Positions 13,056 to 13,496 of a DNA stretch of 13,496 bases are shown here, piece after piece. Each line of letters begins with the position of its first letter. Position 1 is the stretch's first letter. The position numbers were made by a program, and so were the translations under genes. The notes below the pieces were generated by a model. That model did not search any database, was not told the origin of the DNA, and was given only the letters and a program-made list of their open reading frames with translations. The DNA is from Methanobacteriaceae archaeon (GTDB taxonomy: Archaea; Methanobacteriota; Methanobacteria; Methanobacteriales; Methanobacteriaceae): NCBI GenBank assembly GCA_027318585.1, contig DAHVOW010000010.1, positions 43,481 to 56,976 of the forward strand, in the 5' to 3' direction.

Positions 13056-13496
13056 CTATTCATTTAATTTTTTATAAAGTTTTTCACACAAATGTGACCA
13101 GCTAAAATTCTCTTCCATTAAACACATCTTCTGGTTGGGGTTACTCTCATATTTACGCCAGTTATTTATTAAATCCTCTAATCGGTTAGTTAACATGTCA
13201 ACATTGTCAATTTCAAATAATTCACCATACTCTGTCACTTTAAGAACATCCCGAGCTCCACCCACATCGGTTGAGACTAAATAATTCCCAAAATAAGCGG
13301 CTTCAACCAGGGCGATCCCAAAACTCTCTCTCCGGGAGGTAAAACAGAATATCCTGGACTGAGCATAATACTGGTAAATTTTTTCCCGATCCTCTATAAA
13401 ACCTGTAAAAATGACCTTTTCCCGTAAATGGGGGTTAGTCTGAAAATATTCATTTATAAATTCCTGGAAATGGTCCTCAAAATCACCAACCAATAT
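13056..13496 (-). CDS. GT4-type glycosyltransferase, C-terminal 146 residues (cut by window edge)
   Basis: C-terminal, donor-binding half of a GT-B fold glycosyltransferase of the GT4 (glycosyl transferases group 1) type. The visible part begins ILVGDF, the usual start of the second Rossmann domain. It continues with VIFTGFIED, then the ExxxxxxxE donor-sugar motif in SRRESFGIALVEAAYFGNY, followed by STDVGGARDVL. The N-terminal acceptor-binding domain lies beyond the right edge. The frame is open at the edge; a TTG inside it is not a real start. The product should transfer a sugar from a nucleotide donor to a surface glycan or lipid carrier. It is the first gene seen of the minus-strand set that continues into the UDP-glucose dehydrogenase gene. 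Confidence 0.9.
   Translation of the reverse strand: MLVGDFEDHFQEFINEYFQTNPHLREKVIFTGFIEDREKIYQYYAQSRIFCFTSRRESFGIALVEAAYFGNYLVSTDVGGARDVLKVTEYGELFEIDNVDMLTNRLEDLINNWRKYESNPNQKMCLMEENFSWSHLCEKLYKKLNE

Overview
The window comes from a hydrogenotrophic methanogenic archaeon, most likely Methanobacteriales and probably a Methanobacterium-like mesophile. This rests on an almost complete energy-converting [NiFe] hydrogenase A (Eha) operon in the gene order known from Methanothermobacter, on archaeal TATA/BRE promoter elements, and on Shine-Dalgarno sequences of the GGTGA/GGAGG type. No rRNA, tRNA, CRISPR array or mobile element was seen, and there is no gene-free stretch longer than about 200 bases.

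Region 1 (1-7680, minus strand, running right to left) is the eha operon: ehaA, B, C, D, E, F, G, H, I, J, K, L, M, N, O and the first 174 codons of ehaP. Most junctions are overlaps or gaps of a few bases. EhaN and EhaO carry the electron-transfer and NiFe modules. EhaJ is the NuoH-like membrane anchor and EhaH a short NuoL/MrpD-like ion-path protein. EhaA-G, I, K and L are small membrane subunits, several resembling Mrp/Mbh antiporter pieces. EhaM is a soluble extra subunit and EhaP a polyferredoxin. Together they should couple an ion gradient to H2-driven reduction of low-potential ferredoxin, the anaplerotic route that primes CO2 reduction to formylmethanofuran.

Region 2 (7681-8891) is a divergent intergenic region with a strong TATA box for eha and a second one for a small plus-strand gene. 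That gene encodes a single-TM protein whose outer part resembles the C-terminal domain of DUF1616 proteins. A small stand-alone cupin follows.

Region 3 (8892-13496) is a sugar-nucleotide and glycosyltransferase cluster. A plus-strand UDP-hexose 4-epimerase-like SDR converges on a minus-strand set, which in transcription order is: a GT4 glycosyltransferase (partial, cut by the right window edge), UDP-glucose 6-dehydrogenase, UDP-glucuronate decarboxylase-like SDR (UDP-xylose synthase type), and an unclassified GT-A-like glycosyltransferase. The dehydrogenase and decarboxylase are joined stop-to-start and predict UDP-glucose -> UDP-glucuronate -> UDP-xylose, feeding surface glycan synthesis. 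By eye this region is more AT-rich than the eha operon.

The points most worth checking are: EhaH lacks the ion-path Glu and Lys of its relatives; the UDP-glucose dehydrogenase has Lys-Lys-Thr where the NAD-binding acidic motif is expected; the eha promoter predicts an almost leaderless transcript; and the DUF1616-like domain stands alone with three N-glycosylation sequons.
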